This document shows positions 27,823 through 27,997 of a stretch of DNA of 27,997 bases, one piece after another. The position numbers were made by a program, and so were the translations under genes. The stretch lies in contig NW_004754929.1 in the NCBI RefSeq assembly GCF_000188695.1, positions 1,640,234 through 1,668,230 of the forward strand, read 5' to 3'. The notes beneath the pieces were generated by a model. The model made no database searches. It was not told where the DNA came from and worked only from the letters and a program-made list of their open reading frames with translations. Source of the DNA: Salpingoeca rosetta (Eukaryota > Opisthokonta > Choanoflagellata > Craspedida > Salpingoecidae). Numbering within the stretch: the first letter of the stretch is position 1; the number at the start of each line of letters is the position of its first letter.

Positions 27823-27997
27823 CTGCCCTCTCCTTAAATTCTTAGTGGAAAGAGAGGTGGCATGTGCTTAATATCCGATGCAAGATACAACTAATGTAAA
27901 GATCTCGTAAGCCTCGCTATGTGCACGTAATTCACTCGAGCAGATTATTTTTTTTTTGTTATGCTGAGACGTGCCGTTATAATCTATTAAAAAAATA
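27679..27997 (+). other. Right end: intron start, TG tract, then AT-rich sequence
   Basis: After the donor at 27679 comes a TG-rich stretch with a pure (TG)n at about 27768-27820, as expected for a 5' intron half. From about 27835 the base composition changes to AT-rich with T10 and A7 runs, unlike anything else in the window. No coding signal is seen in the last 160 bases. Confidence 0.5.

Overview
The window looks like nuclear DNA from a choanoflagellate, most likely Salpingoeca rosetta or a close relative; this is inferred from gene content and I could not search a database. It is moderately GC-rich and packed with short GT-AG introns. I resolved about 50 introns, mostly 120-390 bases long. 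Many carry TG, CA, TTG or CAA microsatellites. The proteins are animal-like, and one is a myosin that carries two SH2 domains, a domain mix typical of choanoflagellate signalling proteins. There are no operons, ribosome binding sites, CRISPR arrays or bacterial features.

Layout from left to right. (1) 126-3108, minus: SPTLC2/LCB2, the catalytic subunit of serine palmitoyltransferase, missing its C-terminal exons beyond the left edge. (2) 3462-5359, plus: YEATS4/GAS41, complete, divergent from SPTLC2 across 353 bases. (3) 5990-15231, plus: a 26-exon unconventional myosin of about 1185 residues with motor, one IQ motif, a lysine-rich stalk, two SH2 domains and a proline/basic tail. (4) 16186-24437, minus: a DBF4-type activator of CDC7 kinase. 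Its N, M and C motifs are recognisable, but a huge disordered tail brings it to about 2326 residues, with runs of 28 Asp and 49 Gln. (5) 25055-26737, minus: Mediator subunit MED7, ending in 25 Gln. (6) 26912 to beyond 27678, plus: the first exons of an unidentified gene, divergent from MED7 across only 174 bases.

The genes do not form one pathway. They cover sphingolipid synthesis, chromatin reading, Mediator, replication licensing control and an actin motor wired to phosphotyrosine. The most striking items are the myosin-SH2-SH2 protein, the oversized DBF4, and an intron-wide asymmetry. In almost every intron, on both strands, the 5' part is G/T-rich (TG, TTG) and the 3' part is C/A-rich (CA, CAA), so many introns could fold into long UG:CA hairpins.

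Gene models were built by hand. Each join was checked for reading phase and, where a family is known, for agreement with conserved family sequence. Ambiguous junctions are flagged.
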